Below the pieces are notes generated by a model that worked only from the letters and a program-made list of their open reading frames with translations, was not told where the DNA came from and did not search any database. The translations under genes were made by a program, and so were the position numbers. Below, one piece after another: positions 26,848 to 35,547 of a stretch of DNA of 41,001 bases. Numbering within the stretch: position 1 is the stretch's first letter; the number at the start of each line of letters is the position of its first letter. This DNA comes from an uncultured Collinsella sp. GTDB taxonomy: Bacteria > Actinomycetota > Coriobacteriia > Coriobacteriales > Coriobacteriaceae. The stretch covers positions 1 through 41,001 of the forward strand of contig CABVCJ010000012.1 of assembly GCA_902496845.1 (NCBI GenBank), in the 5' to 3' direction.

Positions 26848-29319
26848 TTACTCCACCGGTTTGAAGATGGTGGCCTGGCCAAAGACGTTGCGGATGAGGG
26901 CTTTGGCCTCGTCCTCGGTCTGCGGGATGCTCGGGGCTGCGCCCTGATGGCCGAAGGGACTGCCGGCGCCGGGGTTGGACTCCCAGGGAGCTGCAGGAGC
27001 GTCCTCCTCTTTGGGGGCAGTTGCAGCGGACTTAGGCGCGGACGCCGCACCCGGCACGTCGAACGGGGGCAGATCGTCCCCGCCGGCATCGGCAGCAAAA
27101 CCGCCGACCATGGCGTCGTCGTAGGGCACCTGCTCGGATTCCCACGGCGCAGCCTGCGCAGACGGCTGAGTCTTGGGAGCGGACGGGCGCTCGGGCGCTC
27201 GGGGCGCGGGCTCGGTCGGGAGCTTACCCGTGGCAGGAGCGCCGGCAGGGTTGTCGGAGCGCAACCAGGGGGCCTTGGCCGGGTCGGATGACTTGGGCGC
27301 AGGCGTGGCAGCGGGCTTGGGCGCGGGGACCGGAGCGGCCGGTTTGGGCGCAGCGGGTTCAGGCGCCGACGGGGTCGGTGCCGCCACCGGCGCCGCTTTT
27401 GGCTGCGTCGCGCTGGTGCTCGAGGATGCAGTGGCCGCCGAGGACACGGGTTGCGGGTCCGCAGATGCCGCAGCCCGTGCAGATGGAGAATGCTCCTCAT
27501 GTTGAGGAGCCGGCGTGCCACCCCCATTCAGGACATAGTCGACGGTGCGACGACCGAAGACCGCACTGACTGTCGGCAAAAACACCGCCTGTGTATCAGC
27601 ACGCCCGAGCATCTTGATAGCAAATGCCGTAGGGAACGAGACCGTGAGCTTAGAACCATCGTCTGCCGTAGCGCGAGCGTTCAACAGGAGAGCCGCATAA
27701 GAAGGTTGTTGGGCCTTGACGCGCTCGACGACCTCGGCCCATTTGCGCTGGAGCTCGCCGGCATCCTCGACCGCGGGGGTCTCGGCGGCGCCGGCGGCAG
27801 CAACCTGGGCGGCGTTGTTGGGCTTGGACACCGGCACGGTCGATGCAGCAGGCGCGGGAGCCGGGGAGGCGGGCTGGGACATCGGAGCCGGTGTAGGCTG
27901 AGATGTCAGCGCGGCAGGCTTGGGGGTCGGCGCGGGCGCAGGCTGGGTCGCCGGAGCGGCAGTGCCTCGGTCCCAGGGCATGCCGCCCTGGCGCGCAGAC
28001 GCAGCGGCGGGCACGGCAGATGCCACAGGAGCGGCAGCTCGGGCACCCGAGATCAGTGTCGGCTGTTGCATCGCCGCAGGTGCAGCCGCGACAACCGCAG
28101 GCGCGGCACCTGCAGCAGCCACGCTCGCCGGCACCGCGGCGTTGGCGACCATGACCTCCAAGCGCGCCACGCGCTCGGCCAGGGCCTCAATGGTCAGATC
28201 GGCCTCGGGACGCGCCAGACGCGTACAGGCGATCTCGAGCACCAGGCGCACGTCGCTCGCGCCCCTCATCTCCAACGCGGCATCGTCGAGCACCGTCAGC
28301 ACGCGGGCCAGACGGTCGGCCGGATGCTCGCCAAAGGCAGCAGCCTCGGCAGCAAGCGCCTCGGCCTGCTCGGCCCCGCCCTCAAACAGCTCGGCACGGG
28401 CACCGGCAACGCAGGCCACATACACGTCGCGCACATGCGCCACCAGGTCGCGCGTCAGCTCAAGCAGATCATTGCCCTCCTCGACCTGTGCGCGAATGAG
28501 CCCATAGAGTTCAGCAATATCACGCTCGGCAATAGCGCGGGCAAACTCGCCCAGGATCTGGTCCGAAACCTCGCCCAAAAGCGAGCGGGCATCGTCTGCA
28601 TGCACGGCGCCGTTGCCAAAAACGCTCAGCTGCTCCAGCGTGGAGAGCGCGTCGCGCATGCCGCCCTTGGCATGGCGTGCCACGATGGCCAGCGCCTCGT
28701 CGTCGTAATCGAAGCCCTCCTGCTCACACACGTAGGACAGGCGATGCTCGATATCCTCGTTGCCGATACGGTGGAAATCGAAGCGCTGGCAGCGCGAGAG
28801 GATGGTCTCCAGAATCTTTTGCGGGTCGGTGGTGCACAGCACAAAGATCACGTGCGCCGGCGGCTCCTCGAGCGTCTTGAGCAGCGCGTTGAACGCTGCC
28901 GTCGTGAGCATGTGGACCTCGTCGATGATATAGATCTTGTACTTGCCGCGCACCGGGGCAAAGTTGACGGAGTTGATGATCTCCTCGCGCACGTTGTCCA
29001 CGCCCGTGCGGCTTGCGGCGTCGAGCTCGTAAACATCGGGATGATTGCCCTCGGCGATGAGCTCGCACTCCTCGCAGGTGCCGTCGGGCATGCAACCGCT
29101 CGCACCCTCGGCGCGCGCCGCCTCGGCATTGCGGCAGAGCAGTGCCTTGGCAAGAATGCGCGCCATGGTGGTCTTGCCCGTGCCGCGCGGTCCGCAGAAC
29201 AGGTACGCGTGGGACAGGCGCCCCTCGGTGATGGCATGCTCGAGCGTCGAGACGATATGCTGCTGGCCCACCACGGAGTCGAAGGTGAGCGGGCGATACT
29301 TTCGGTACAACGATTCCAT
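26848..29319 (-). CDS. dnaX: DNA polymerase III subunit gamma/tau
   Basis: An 823-residue clamp-loader ATPase. Walker A is FCGPRGTGKTT (Lys49), the zinc-binding Cys are at 62, 76, 82 and 85, Walker B-like IIDEVHML follows, and the sensor/Arg finger is ETILSRCQRFDF. Residues after about 370 are a long Ala/Pro-rich region, partly low-complexity, with an embedded domain near LQRKWAEVVERVKAQQPSYAALL that resembles the tau-type region binding the polymerase. The ATG at 29319 is chosen because MESLYRKYRPLTF is the invariant start and GGGGGA lies upstream; the open frame runs further but without family similarity. It is the first gene of the dnaX, ybaB, recR block and is divergent from the YcxB-like gene. 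Confidence 0.96.
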   Translation of the reverse strand: MESLYRKYRPLTFDSVVGQQHIVSTLEHAITEGRLSHAYLFCGPRGTGKTTMARILAKALLCRNAEAARAEGASGCMPDGTCEECELIAEGNHPDVYELDAASRTGVDNVREEIINSVNFAPVRGKYKIYIIDEVHMLTTAAFNALLKTLEEPPAHVIFVLCTTDPQKILETILSRCQRFDFHRIGNEDIEHRLSYVCEQEGFDYDDEALAIVARHAKGGMRDALSTLEQLSVFGNGAVHADDARSLLGEVSDQILGEFARAIAERDIAELYGLIRAQVEEGNDLLELTRDLVAHVRDVYVACVAGARAELFEGGAEQAEALAAEAAAFGEHPADRLARVLTVLDDAALEMRGASDVRLVLEIACTRLARPEADLTIEALAERVARLEVMVANAAVPASVAAAGAAPAVVAAAPAAMQQPTLISGARAAAPVASAVPAAASARQGGMPWDRGTAAPATQPAPAPTPKPAALTSQPTPAPMSQPASPAPAPAASTVPVSKPNNAAQVAAAGAAETPAVEDAGELQRKWAEVVERVKAQQPSYAALLLNARATADDGSKLTVSFPTAFAIKMLGRADTQAVFLPTVSAVFGRRTVDYVLNGGGTPAPQHEEHSPSARAAASADPQPVSSAATASSSTSATQPKAAPVAAPTPSAPEPAAPKPAAPVPAPKPAATPAPKSSDPAKAPWLRSDNPAGAPATGKLPTEPAPRAPERPSAPKTQPSAQAAPWESEQVPYDDAMVGGFAADAGGDDLPPFDVPGAASAPKSAATAPKEEDAPAAPWESNPGAGSPFGHQGAAPSIPQTEDEAKALIRNVFGQATIFKPVE

Positions 29320-29434
29320 GGGTGCTCCCCCGGGTATACTGAGTCTTGTTGCCGCGACGGCCATGCGGTCGCACGGCATACTGCATTCATAATAACCCGT
29401 ACGGCGAGCCCGCCGCGATAGGAGTCCAAAGAGC

Positions 29435-30160
29435 ATGGCAGACGCAGAGAGCAACCTCGTTCCCTCCGAAGCAGCCGACCAGGTCGAGGTCGCGCTCGAG
29501 GAGCAGGCCGCAGCCGACGACGGCATCCTGTACCTCAACGAGTACCAGTACGAAAACGACCTGGTCACCGACTTCGCCCGTCTGGTCGCCTCGCCCAGGC
29601 GTCGCGGCTCGCTGTATGTCGCCGCGGCAATTGCCGCGCTCATCGGCATTGGCATGCTGGTGGCCGGCGGCAACTGGATCAAGTTTGGCGTCGTCCTGCT
29701 CGTATTCGGCGCCTTTTTGGCCTGGTGGAGCAAAAACCTGCACCACACCCTCGCCCGCGACTTTATCGATGCCGTCGAGGCCGACGAGTCCATGGGTGGC
29801 CGCTATCGCCGCGTCGCCGCCAACGAGAACGGCCTGATGGTTTGGGGCAAGAGCGGCAAATCGCAGTTCTTCCCGTTTGAAAAGCTCGACCACGTGCTCG
29901 ACGGCGAACGCATCTTTGTAGCCATGTTCGCCGACCAGGGCGTGACGATCCCTAAGGACACCTTTGTCCGCGGCAATGCCGAGCAGTTTGGCACCTTCCT
30001 TAAGGCGCGCATCAACAAAAAACTCCGCATCGAGACCAAGAAGAAGAAAATGAAGGCCGAGAAGGCCGCAGCCGAAGCTAAGCAGGGCGACAAGGCCGAC
30101 AAGCCCCAGGATAACAAGGGCAAGCGGCGCAAGCAGAAGAAGAGCAGGAAGAAGCGCTAA
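29435..30160 (+). CDS. YcxB-like membrane protein
   Basis: A 241-residue protein. An acidic N-terminus (about 50 residues) leads to two hydrophobic segments at about residues 60-80 and 83-100. A soluble domain resembling the YcxB-like C-terminal domain follows (ENGLMVWGKSGKSQFFPFEKLDH, like a PH-type fold). The last 45 residues are very rich in Lys (RIETKKKKMKAEKAAAEAK onward) and should be disordered and able to bind acidic surfaces such as RNA or phospholipid head groups. AGGAG lies about ten bases before the ATG. The gene is divergent from dnaX and stands 144 bases before the kinase cluster. Function is unknown. Confidence 0.7.
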   Translation: MADAESNLVPSEAADQVEVALEEQAAADDGILYLNEYQYENDLVTDFARLVASPRRRGSLYVAAAIAALIGIGMLVAGGNWIKFGVVLLVFGAFLAWWSKNLHHTLARDFIDAVEADESMGGRYRRVAANENGLMVWGKSGKSQFFPFEKLDHVLDGERIFVAMFADQGVTIPKDTFVRGNAEQFGTFLKARINKKLRIETKKKKMKAEKAAAEAKQGDKADKPQDNKGKRRKQKKSRKKR

Positions 30161-30215
30161 GGCCAAGCCAGACAGGCAGCCTCGCATCCCGCCATCCTCG
30201 CCATCCGCCTGAGCG

Positions 30216-30224
30216 TGCTACACT
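30216..30224 (+). promoter_or_regulatory. Extended -10 promoter of the kinase / cell-wall cluster
   Basis: TGCTACACT is an extended -10 element (TG-N-TACACT) about 80 bases upstream of the first kinase gene. No good -35 is seen, as expected for the extended type. Confidence 0.5.
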
Positions 30225-30304
30225 AGCAGCATCTATGCCACCGCGAACGGCTCGGCCCCGCGCCCGCCGCTCGCAAACGAACTTTAAACGCACGAGGGTT
30301 GGCC

Positions 30305-32158
30305 ATGCCGCTTTTCTCGCAACATACCGCCCGGTTCTCGCCGGACGTTCCCTTGGAGGGCACTAGCTCTCGCGAGCTGCTCAAGCGGTACCAGCCGCTC
30401 GAGACGCTTGCGACCGGCGGTTTTGGCTCCATCGAGATTTGCCGCGACACGCATCTGCGCCGTCGCGTGGCCATTAAGCGCATCCCCCTCACAGACGGCG
30501 CCGGCATGCCCGCCAGCGACATCATGGACGTGCTACGCGAGGCGCATACCGCCGCCATGCTTCAACATCCCAATATCGTGCAGGTTATCGACTTTACGCA
30601 CGACACCGCCTATGCCTACCTGGTCATGGAGTATGTCGACGGTATGTCGTTGGCCGAGTTTTTGCATCGCGTGGACGGCCACTCGCTCACCTTTGACGAG
30701 GCCGCGGCCATTGCCGACGCGCTGGGTCAGGCACTCACCTTTGCCCATGCAAACGGCGTGCTTCATCTGGACATAAAGCCCGCCAATGTACTTATCGACC
30801 ATTCGGGCAATGTAAAGCTCACCGACTTTGGCATGGCGCGGCTGTCGTCTGCCGGCGGCTTTGGCGGATCGCGCGGCGGCACCATCGGCTACATGCCGCC
30901 CGAGCAGCTCGATATCGAGACCGGCACGGTCGACGAGCGCGCCGATGTCTTTGCCCTTGCCTGCGTGATCTACGAGGGCCTGTGCGGCAGCGCCCCCTTT
31001 GTGGCAGCCACGCCTGCCGACTCGCTCGACCGCATCATCGGCGGCGCCACCTATCCCAGCGAGCTCATCCCGCACTTTCCCCCGGGGGCCGAGGCGGCGC
31101 TCATGAGCGCCCTCTCCCCCATGCCGCAAGACCGCCCCGATAGCATCGAGGCATTCTGCGACCGACTCCTTGCCGGCTTGGGGAGCGTGCGCGAAGGCCG
31201 TCGCAGCTTGGAGCAGATGGTAGGCGAGCTTTCGAATGACGAGTGCGCGGCAGATGATATCGAGCCATCGAGCTACGAGGATGACACCGTCGAGGTCGAC
31301 CCCGCACTTGGCTGGGCGGGCACGCGCTGGGGCCGCGCACGCAATTACACCATGCGCGGCATCTCGGCGCTCTCGTGCGGAGCCTTCAGCTTTTTGCTTA
31401 TGCAGACAGCCGGCGTCGCGGCGCTCCCCGGGCTGGTCGTGGCGGCCGTCGCCATTGGCGCGGCGGCAGGCTTGGCCCCGCAGATTGGCTCGGCCATCTC
31501 GGCCGTGGGCTTTTTGGTGCTCATGGCCAACGCCACCATGCAGGCGCAGGGCATCCTGTCGATGCTGCCGGTCGCGGTCATTTTTGCCGCTGCCATGTCC
31601 GGTTGGTGGATTGCTTGGGGACGCACCGAGGCGGCTGCGAGCGCGACGCTCACCTGCGCGCTTGCGCTGGGTTGCCTAACCGGCGACGCCCTCCTTGCCG
31701 CCGGAGCCGCCGCGAGCATCGCGGCGTTTTGGCTCGGCCCGGCAAGCGCCGCGGCGGCCACGGGCATGGGCGCACTCTTTGCCCGCCTTGCTGCAGCGGC
31801 TCTCTCTGTGGAAGGCGTACTGGGGCTTAGCAATGTCGCCGCAGCGCTGGGAGACGCGCTCCTTCTCGCTGCAATCGCGCTGGTTGCAGCAACAGCCGCG
31901 GCAACATCGCTGCTGCTCAATGCTCATGCCAAGCGCGCCGAGCAGGGATCGAACCTTGCCGCCATCGTCGCAATTGCCGTCGCCGGCATCGGCTCGGCCG
32001 TATCGTTTTGTCTTGCACACCATATGGAAATTGCCAGCCTTGCGGGCCCGGTCGTCGCCAAGGCGGCGGTTACGGGAATCCTATCCTCTATAATCGTCGG
32101 GATATGCCTTTATTTGCTCGGATACCAAAGAACCTATACGGAGAGTGATCTTTCGTGA
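30305..32158 (+). CDS. Polytopic Ser/Thr protein kinase
   Basis: A 617-residue kinase. The glycine loop is LATGGFGSIEICRD and the ATP Lys is Lys58 in VAIKRIP. The catalytic loop is LHLDIKPANVLI (Asp156, Lys158), with Leu155 in place of the Arg of HRD, so it is a non-RD kinase. The metal Asp174 is in LTDFGMARL and the activation segment ends GTIGYMPPEQ. The kinase domain ends near residue 295. After a linker, eight or more hydrophobic segments fill residues about 350-612. There is no external sensor domain. The ATG at 30305 has GAGGG at six bases; TTG at 30299 is the alternative. Its stop overlaps the GTG start of fhaA. It takes the place that PknA holds in other actinobacterial clusters, although the gene order differs. 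Confidence 0.88.
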   Translation: MPLFSQHTARFSPDVPLEGTSSRELLKRYQPLETLATGGFGSIEICRDTHLRRRVAIKRIPLTDGAGMPASDIMDVLREAHTAAMLQHPNIVQVIDFTHDTAYAYLVMEYVDGMSLAEFLHRVDGHSLTFDEAAAIADALGQALTFAHANGVLHLDIKPANVLIDHSGNVKLTDFGMARLSSAGGFGGSRGGTIGYMPPEQLDIETGTVDERADVFALACVIYEGLCGSAPFVAATPADSLDRIIGGATYPSELIPHFPPGAEAALMSALSPMPQDRPDSIEAFCDRLLAGLGSVREGRRSLEQMVGELSNDECAADDIEPSSYEDDTVEVDPALGWAGTRWGRARNYTMRGISALSCGAFSFLLMQTAGVAALPGLVVAAVAIGAAAGLAPQIGSAISAVGFLVLMANATMQAQGILSMLPVAVIFAAAMSGWWIAWGRTEAAASATLTCALALGCLTGDALLAAGAAASIAAFWLGPASAAAATGMGALFARLAAAALSVEGVLGLSNVAAALGDALLLAAIALVAATAAATSLLLNAHAKRAEQGSNLAAIVAIAVAGIGSAVSFCLAHHMEIASLAGPVVAKAAVTGILSSIIVGICLYLLGYQRTYTESDLS

Positions 32159-33165
32159 ACTTCCTGAACATCTTCGAGGACCACGTGGCCGGCATCTTCG
32201 GTGCCACCCGTGCCCCGTTCTCCTTTAAGAAGCTTGCCAAGCAGGCCGCTCGCGACATGGAGGATCAGACTCTGGTGATCAACGGCGTCAACACCGCGCC
32301 GGCGCTCTATACCATCCTGATTGCCGCCGACGACGATCCCATGCTCGCCCCGTTCTATCCCGAGCTTTCGCGCGAGGTCCGCGAGTTTGTGAAAGCGCAG
32401 GCCGAAAAGCGCCGTTACGTCTTTGTCGGCGAGCCCCTCGTTCGCTTTATGATCGACCCGCAGCTGCGCGGCGGCAAGTTCTCGGTCTTTGCCGAGAACG
32501 TCGATGCCCCCACGCTCGGTCGCCTGTACGAGGAAGAGCGCGCCTACCAAAATGGCCTGGGCCAGAACAACTCAGCCGCGAGCCGTGCCGCCAGCGCCCC
32601 GCGCGCCGGCCAGCAGCAGTTTGCCGCCCCGCAGCAACACCCCGCTGCTATGCCGCAGCAGCAGCCGGCGCCTCGTGCTGCCACTCCCGACCCGCTTGCC
32701 GTGGCCGACCCCTTTGCGCCCAATATGCCCGATCCCGCCGCCGTACCCATTCCCGTGCCCCAAACCGTCTCGCGCGACGCGCTTGCCGGCATGGGCGGAG
32801 CCGCCGCGACCGGCGCCGCCGCTGGCCTTGGCGCCGCAGCCAGCATCGCCTCCAACATGGCAAGCTCTCGCGCCCCGCAGCGTCCGCTCGCCCAGCTCGT
32901 CGACGTCGTGAGCGGCGAGAGCCACGCCATCACCTCCGCACAGGTGACCATCGGTCGCGAGCGCTCGGTTTCCGACATCGCCCTGCGCGACCCCAACGTG
33001 TCGCGCCGTCATGCCCAGCTCACCTTTACCGGCTCGGACTGGTCGATCGAGGACCTCAACTCCACCAACGGCACGCTCGTCAACAACCGTCGCATCACGC
33101 GCTGCCCGCTGCGCAACGGCGATCTGCTGACGTTTGGCCTGAGCACGTTCGAATTTAGGGGATAG
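32155..33165 (+). CDS. fhaA: FhaA-like protein (DUF3662 + FHA)
   Basis: A 336-residue cytosolic protein. Residues 1-130 match the FhaA N-terminal domain (DUF3662): LNIFEDHVAGIFGATR and LVINGVNTAPALYTILIA. Residues about 135-245 are a Pro/Ala/Gln-rich linker. Residues about 250-336 form an FHA domain with VTIGRERSVSDI, VSRRHAQLTF and IEDLNSTNGTLVNN, so all phosphothreonine-contact residues are present. In mycobacteria FhaA binds phosphorylated cell-wall factors and kinases; the same role is inferred. The GTG start at 32155 overlaps the kinase stop by the sequence GTGA, with GGAGAG upstream. It is followed by fhaB six bases later. Confidence 0.93.
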   Translation: MNFLNIFEDHVAGIFGATRAPFSFKKLAKQAARDMEDQTLVINGVNTAPALYTILIAADDDPMLAPFYPELSREVREFVKAQAEKRRYVFVGEPLVRFMIDPQLRGGKFSVFAENVDAPTLGRLYEEERAYQNGLGQNNSAASRAASAPRAGQQQFAAPQQHPAAMPQQQPAPRAATPDPLAVADPFAPNMPDPAAVPIPVPQTVSRDALAGMGGAAATGAAAGLGAAASIASNMASSRAPQRPLAQLVDVVSGESHAITSAQVTIGRERSVSDIALRDPNVSRRHAQLTFTGSDWSIEDLNSTNGTLVNNRRITRCPLRNGDLLTFGLSTFEFRG

Positions 33166-33171
33166 TCGCTT

Positions 33172-33588
33172 ATGAACATCGATATCGTCCTGTTTGCAGG
33201 CCGCATCGTCCTGGTCGTCCTGCTTTATATCTTCCTGTTTGCCGTCATGAAGACCGGCGTGGGGCTCGTCCGCGGCCAGCGCCGCGACTCGGCCATCTGG
33301 ACGATCGATGTGGACAAGGGCCCGCGCGGCATCCGCGGCATCCACGTGGATATGCTCGGCCCCGTCATCGTCGGCCGTTCGCCGTCGTCGGACATCTGCA
33401 TCAACGAACCGTTTGTCTCGGCCTCGCATGCGCGTTTTTCGCTGCAGGGTCCGGCACTTATTATCGAGGACCTCAACTCGCTTAACGGCACGCTCGTCAA
33501 CGGCCGCCAGCTGGTGGAGCCCGCAACGCTGCGCGAGGGCGACGAAGTCCAGATTGGCGACGTGGTCATGAAGGTGAACCGTCGATGA
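33172..33588 (+). CDS. fhaB: FhaB-like membrane-anchored FHA protein
   Basis: A 138-residue protein. An N-terminal hydrophobic segment (about residues 5-28) anchors it, and a cytosolic FHA domain follows with VIVGRSPSSDI, VSASHARFSL and IEDLNSLNGTLVNGR. Here Leu stands between Ser and Asn where Thr is usual. It corresponds to FhaB (FipA) of mycobacteria, which is phosphorylated by PknA/PknB and links kinase signalling to septal or wall synthesis. Its TGA stop overlaps the ATG of the phosphatase gene (ATGA), so the two are translationally coupled. Confidence 0.93.
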   Translation: MNIDIVLFAGRIVLVVLLYIFLFAVMKTGVGLVRGQRRDSAIWTIDVDKGPRGIRGIHVDMLGPVIVGRSPSSDICINEPFVSASHARFSLQGPALIIEDLNSLNGTLVNGRQLVEPATLREGDEVQIGDVVMKVNRR

Positions 33589-35531
33589 TCGACGAGGAGA
33601 ACAAGTCCGCAACCATGCCAGAGACGTCGGCCGCCCCCGCGACCGCGCCGGCTCATGCCGCCCCGGCGGGCCATGCGCCCGTGGAGCCCGAGGACACTGT
33701 GTTCTCCCTGCCTCTTTCGCATGTAACGCAAGAATATCCGACGCTGACCGACGACGAGGATACCGAGGACAACGCTGACGGCGATAACTTCCCCATCGGT
33801 GTGCACGCCGCCGCCGAGCAGCCCGCGGTCCCGCAAGACATGCCCGCGCCGGCTCACTTTGCCGAACCCGTCGCCACGGCGATTACCGAGAGCTCCGCGG
33901 TATTTGCGGCTCCCGAGCCCGCGGCACCGGTGTTTCCCGTAGCGCCGGCACCCGCCGCAGCACCCGAGTCCGCATCTGCACCGGAACCCGCGGCGACGCC
34001 CTCCCCCGCGGACGCATCGGCGCCCGAAGCCATGCAGTCTGTAACCGAAGACGTACCCGCAGCAACGACGGAGGATGTCTCCCAATCCCACGGCACGCCC
34101 GCGCCCGCGCACTTCGCGACGCCCGAGTCTGCAGCCGTCGCCCCGCAAGACGACGAGCCTGTCGACCGTACAACCGAAGAGCCCGCCACGCCCAACGTCA
34201 ACGACCCGAGCAACGATGCCGACACCGTCTCGCCCGGCGATACGGCCGAGATTGACGTTGCCGCCGTGGAGGCCAAGCTTAAGGACCCCGGCTCGACCAT
34301 GAGTTTTGAGCCGCTGACCGACGAGCGCATCGAGACTGACTCGACCTACGACGCCGGCACGACCACACAGCTCATGTGGGGCGCCCGCTCCGATGTTGGC
34401 TGTGTGCGCCCGCATAACGAAGACTCCTATCTGGTGCAATCGCCGCTCTTTTGCGTATGCGACGGCATGGGCGGCCACGCCGCCGGTGAGGTAGCCTCCT
34501 CCATCGCCGTCGAGACCATCGCCAAGACAGCGCCGCAGGCAGCCGACGCCGCACGACTGGCGGCCGCCGTCGAAGCTGCAAACGCCGCGGTCATCGAGGC
34601 TGCGCTCAACGGGCTTGGCAAGCCCGGCATGGGCTGCACGGCAACCTGCGCCTATATCGAAAACGACATGCTCGCCATCGCCCACGTGGGCGACTCGCGC
34701 GCCTATCTGCTCCACGAGGGCACGCTCATCCGCGTGACCCGCGACCACTCCTATGTGGAGGAGCTCGTGGACGCCGGCGAAATTACGGCAGACGAGGCTC
34801 GCGTCCACCCCAACCGCTCGGTCATCACCCGCGCGCTGGGCTCGGATCCCGCCATGTATGCCGACCACTTTACCCTGCATATCGAGGAAGGCGACCGCCT
34901 GATCCTGTGCTCGGACGGCCTTTCGAGCATGATTCCCGATAGCGATATCGAAAACATCGCCACACAGTCCTCGACCGCGCAGATTTGCGTCGACAACCTT
35001 GTTGACGCGGCACTGGTCGCCGGCGGGCATGACAACGTCACCGTGCTTGTCGTTGACCTGGTCGACGATGGCGTCATGCGCGAGGCAAAGCGCGTCCGCC
35101 GCCGCAACATCACCATTGCCATCGTACTGGGCATCGCTTTTGTGCTGGCGGCAGCCATCTGGGCCTACGCAGGCATCACCGGCTCGTACTACCTGGGCAC
35201 CTACAAGGACACCGTCGCGGTCTACCGGGGCATTCCCGGCAAGCCGCTCGGCCTTAAGCTGCACTGGCTCGACAGCACGACCACCATCAAACTGTCCGAC
35301 CTGCCCGAAGACACACAAAATCGCCTTAAGGCAGGTATTCAGCAGACGAGCATCGACGACGCACAGGACACCATCTCCAAGTACCGCCATCAGATCGACG
35401 AGGAGCAGACCCGTCAGGTGATCGACGCGCAAACGATCCGCAATAACACCGACCAAGGTTCGACCTCCGAATCGGATTCCGAGAATACCGCCGAACAGTC
35501 CGCCGAGGCCGAAGCCTCCGATAAGAATTAG
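33585..35531 (+). CDS. pstP: PP2C-family Ser/Thr phosphatase
   Basis: A 648-residue phosphatase. Residues 1-255 are an unusual long acidic, Ala/Pro/Glu-rich extension without a recognisable fold; PstP homologues that I know begin close to the catalytic domain. The PPM/PP2C domain spans about 260-500 with RPHNEDSY, VCDGMGGHAAGE, HVGDSRAYL, LCSDGLS and GGHDNVTVLVVDL, which supply the metal-binding Asp residues. A transmembrane segment (about 510-533) and an external domain of about 110 residues (VAVYRGIPGKPLG) follow, as in PstP. It removes phosphate from the kinases and their targets. The ATG overlaps the fhaB stop. A shorter start after the extension is possible, but no ribosome site was seen and the overlap supports the long form. 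Confidence 0.93.
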   Translation: MIDEENKSATMPETSAAPATAPAHAAPAGHAPVEPEDTVFSLPLSHVTQEYPTLTDDEDTEDNADGDNFPIGVHAAAEQPAVPQDMPAPAHFAEPVATAITESSAVFAAPEPAAPVFPVAPAPAAAPESASAPEPAATPSPADASAPEAMQSVTEDVPAATTEDVSQSHGTPAPAHFATPESAAVAPQDDEPVDRTTEEPATPNVNDPSNDADTVSPGDTAEIDVAAVEAKLKDPGSTMSFEPLTDERIETDSTYDAGTTTQLMWGARSDVGCVRPHNEDSYLVQSPLFCVCDGMGGHAAGEVASSIAVETIAKTAPQAADAARLAAAVEAANAAVIEAALNGLGKPGMGCTATCAYIENDMLAIAHVGDSRAYLLHEGTLIRVTRDHSYVEELVDAGEITADEARVHPNRSVITRALGSDPAMYADHFTLHIEEGDRLILCSDGLSSMIPDSDIENIATQSSTAQICVDNLVDAALVAGGHDNVTVLVVDLVDDGVMREAKRVRRRNITIAIVLGIAFVLAAAIWAYAGITGSYYLGTYKDTVAVYRGIPGKPLGLKLHWLDSTTTIKLSDLPEDTQNRLKAGIQQTSIDDAQDTISKYRHQIDEEQTRQVIDAQTIRNNTDQGSTSESDSENTAEQSAEAEASDKN

Positions 35532-35547
35532 AAAGGGAGTGCCGCTT

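Noticed and set aside
29334..29340. TATACT as a plus-strand promoter for the YcxB-like gene
   Set aside because: The hexamer is good, but no -35 is found at a proper distance and it lies about 95 bases from the start; not strong enough to call.
27451..29421. A 656-codon plus-strand frame opposite dnaX
   Set aside because: It is Arg/Gly-rich antisense sequence to the conserved dnaX coding region; no start signal.
26013..29434. SRP RNA gene next to dnaX
   Set aside because: Some bacteria carry it here, but no GGAAGGAAGCAGC-like loop was seen in the gaps on either side of dnaX.
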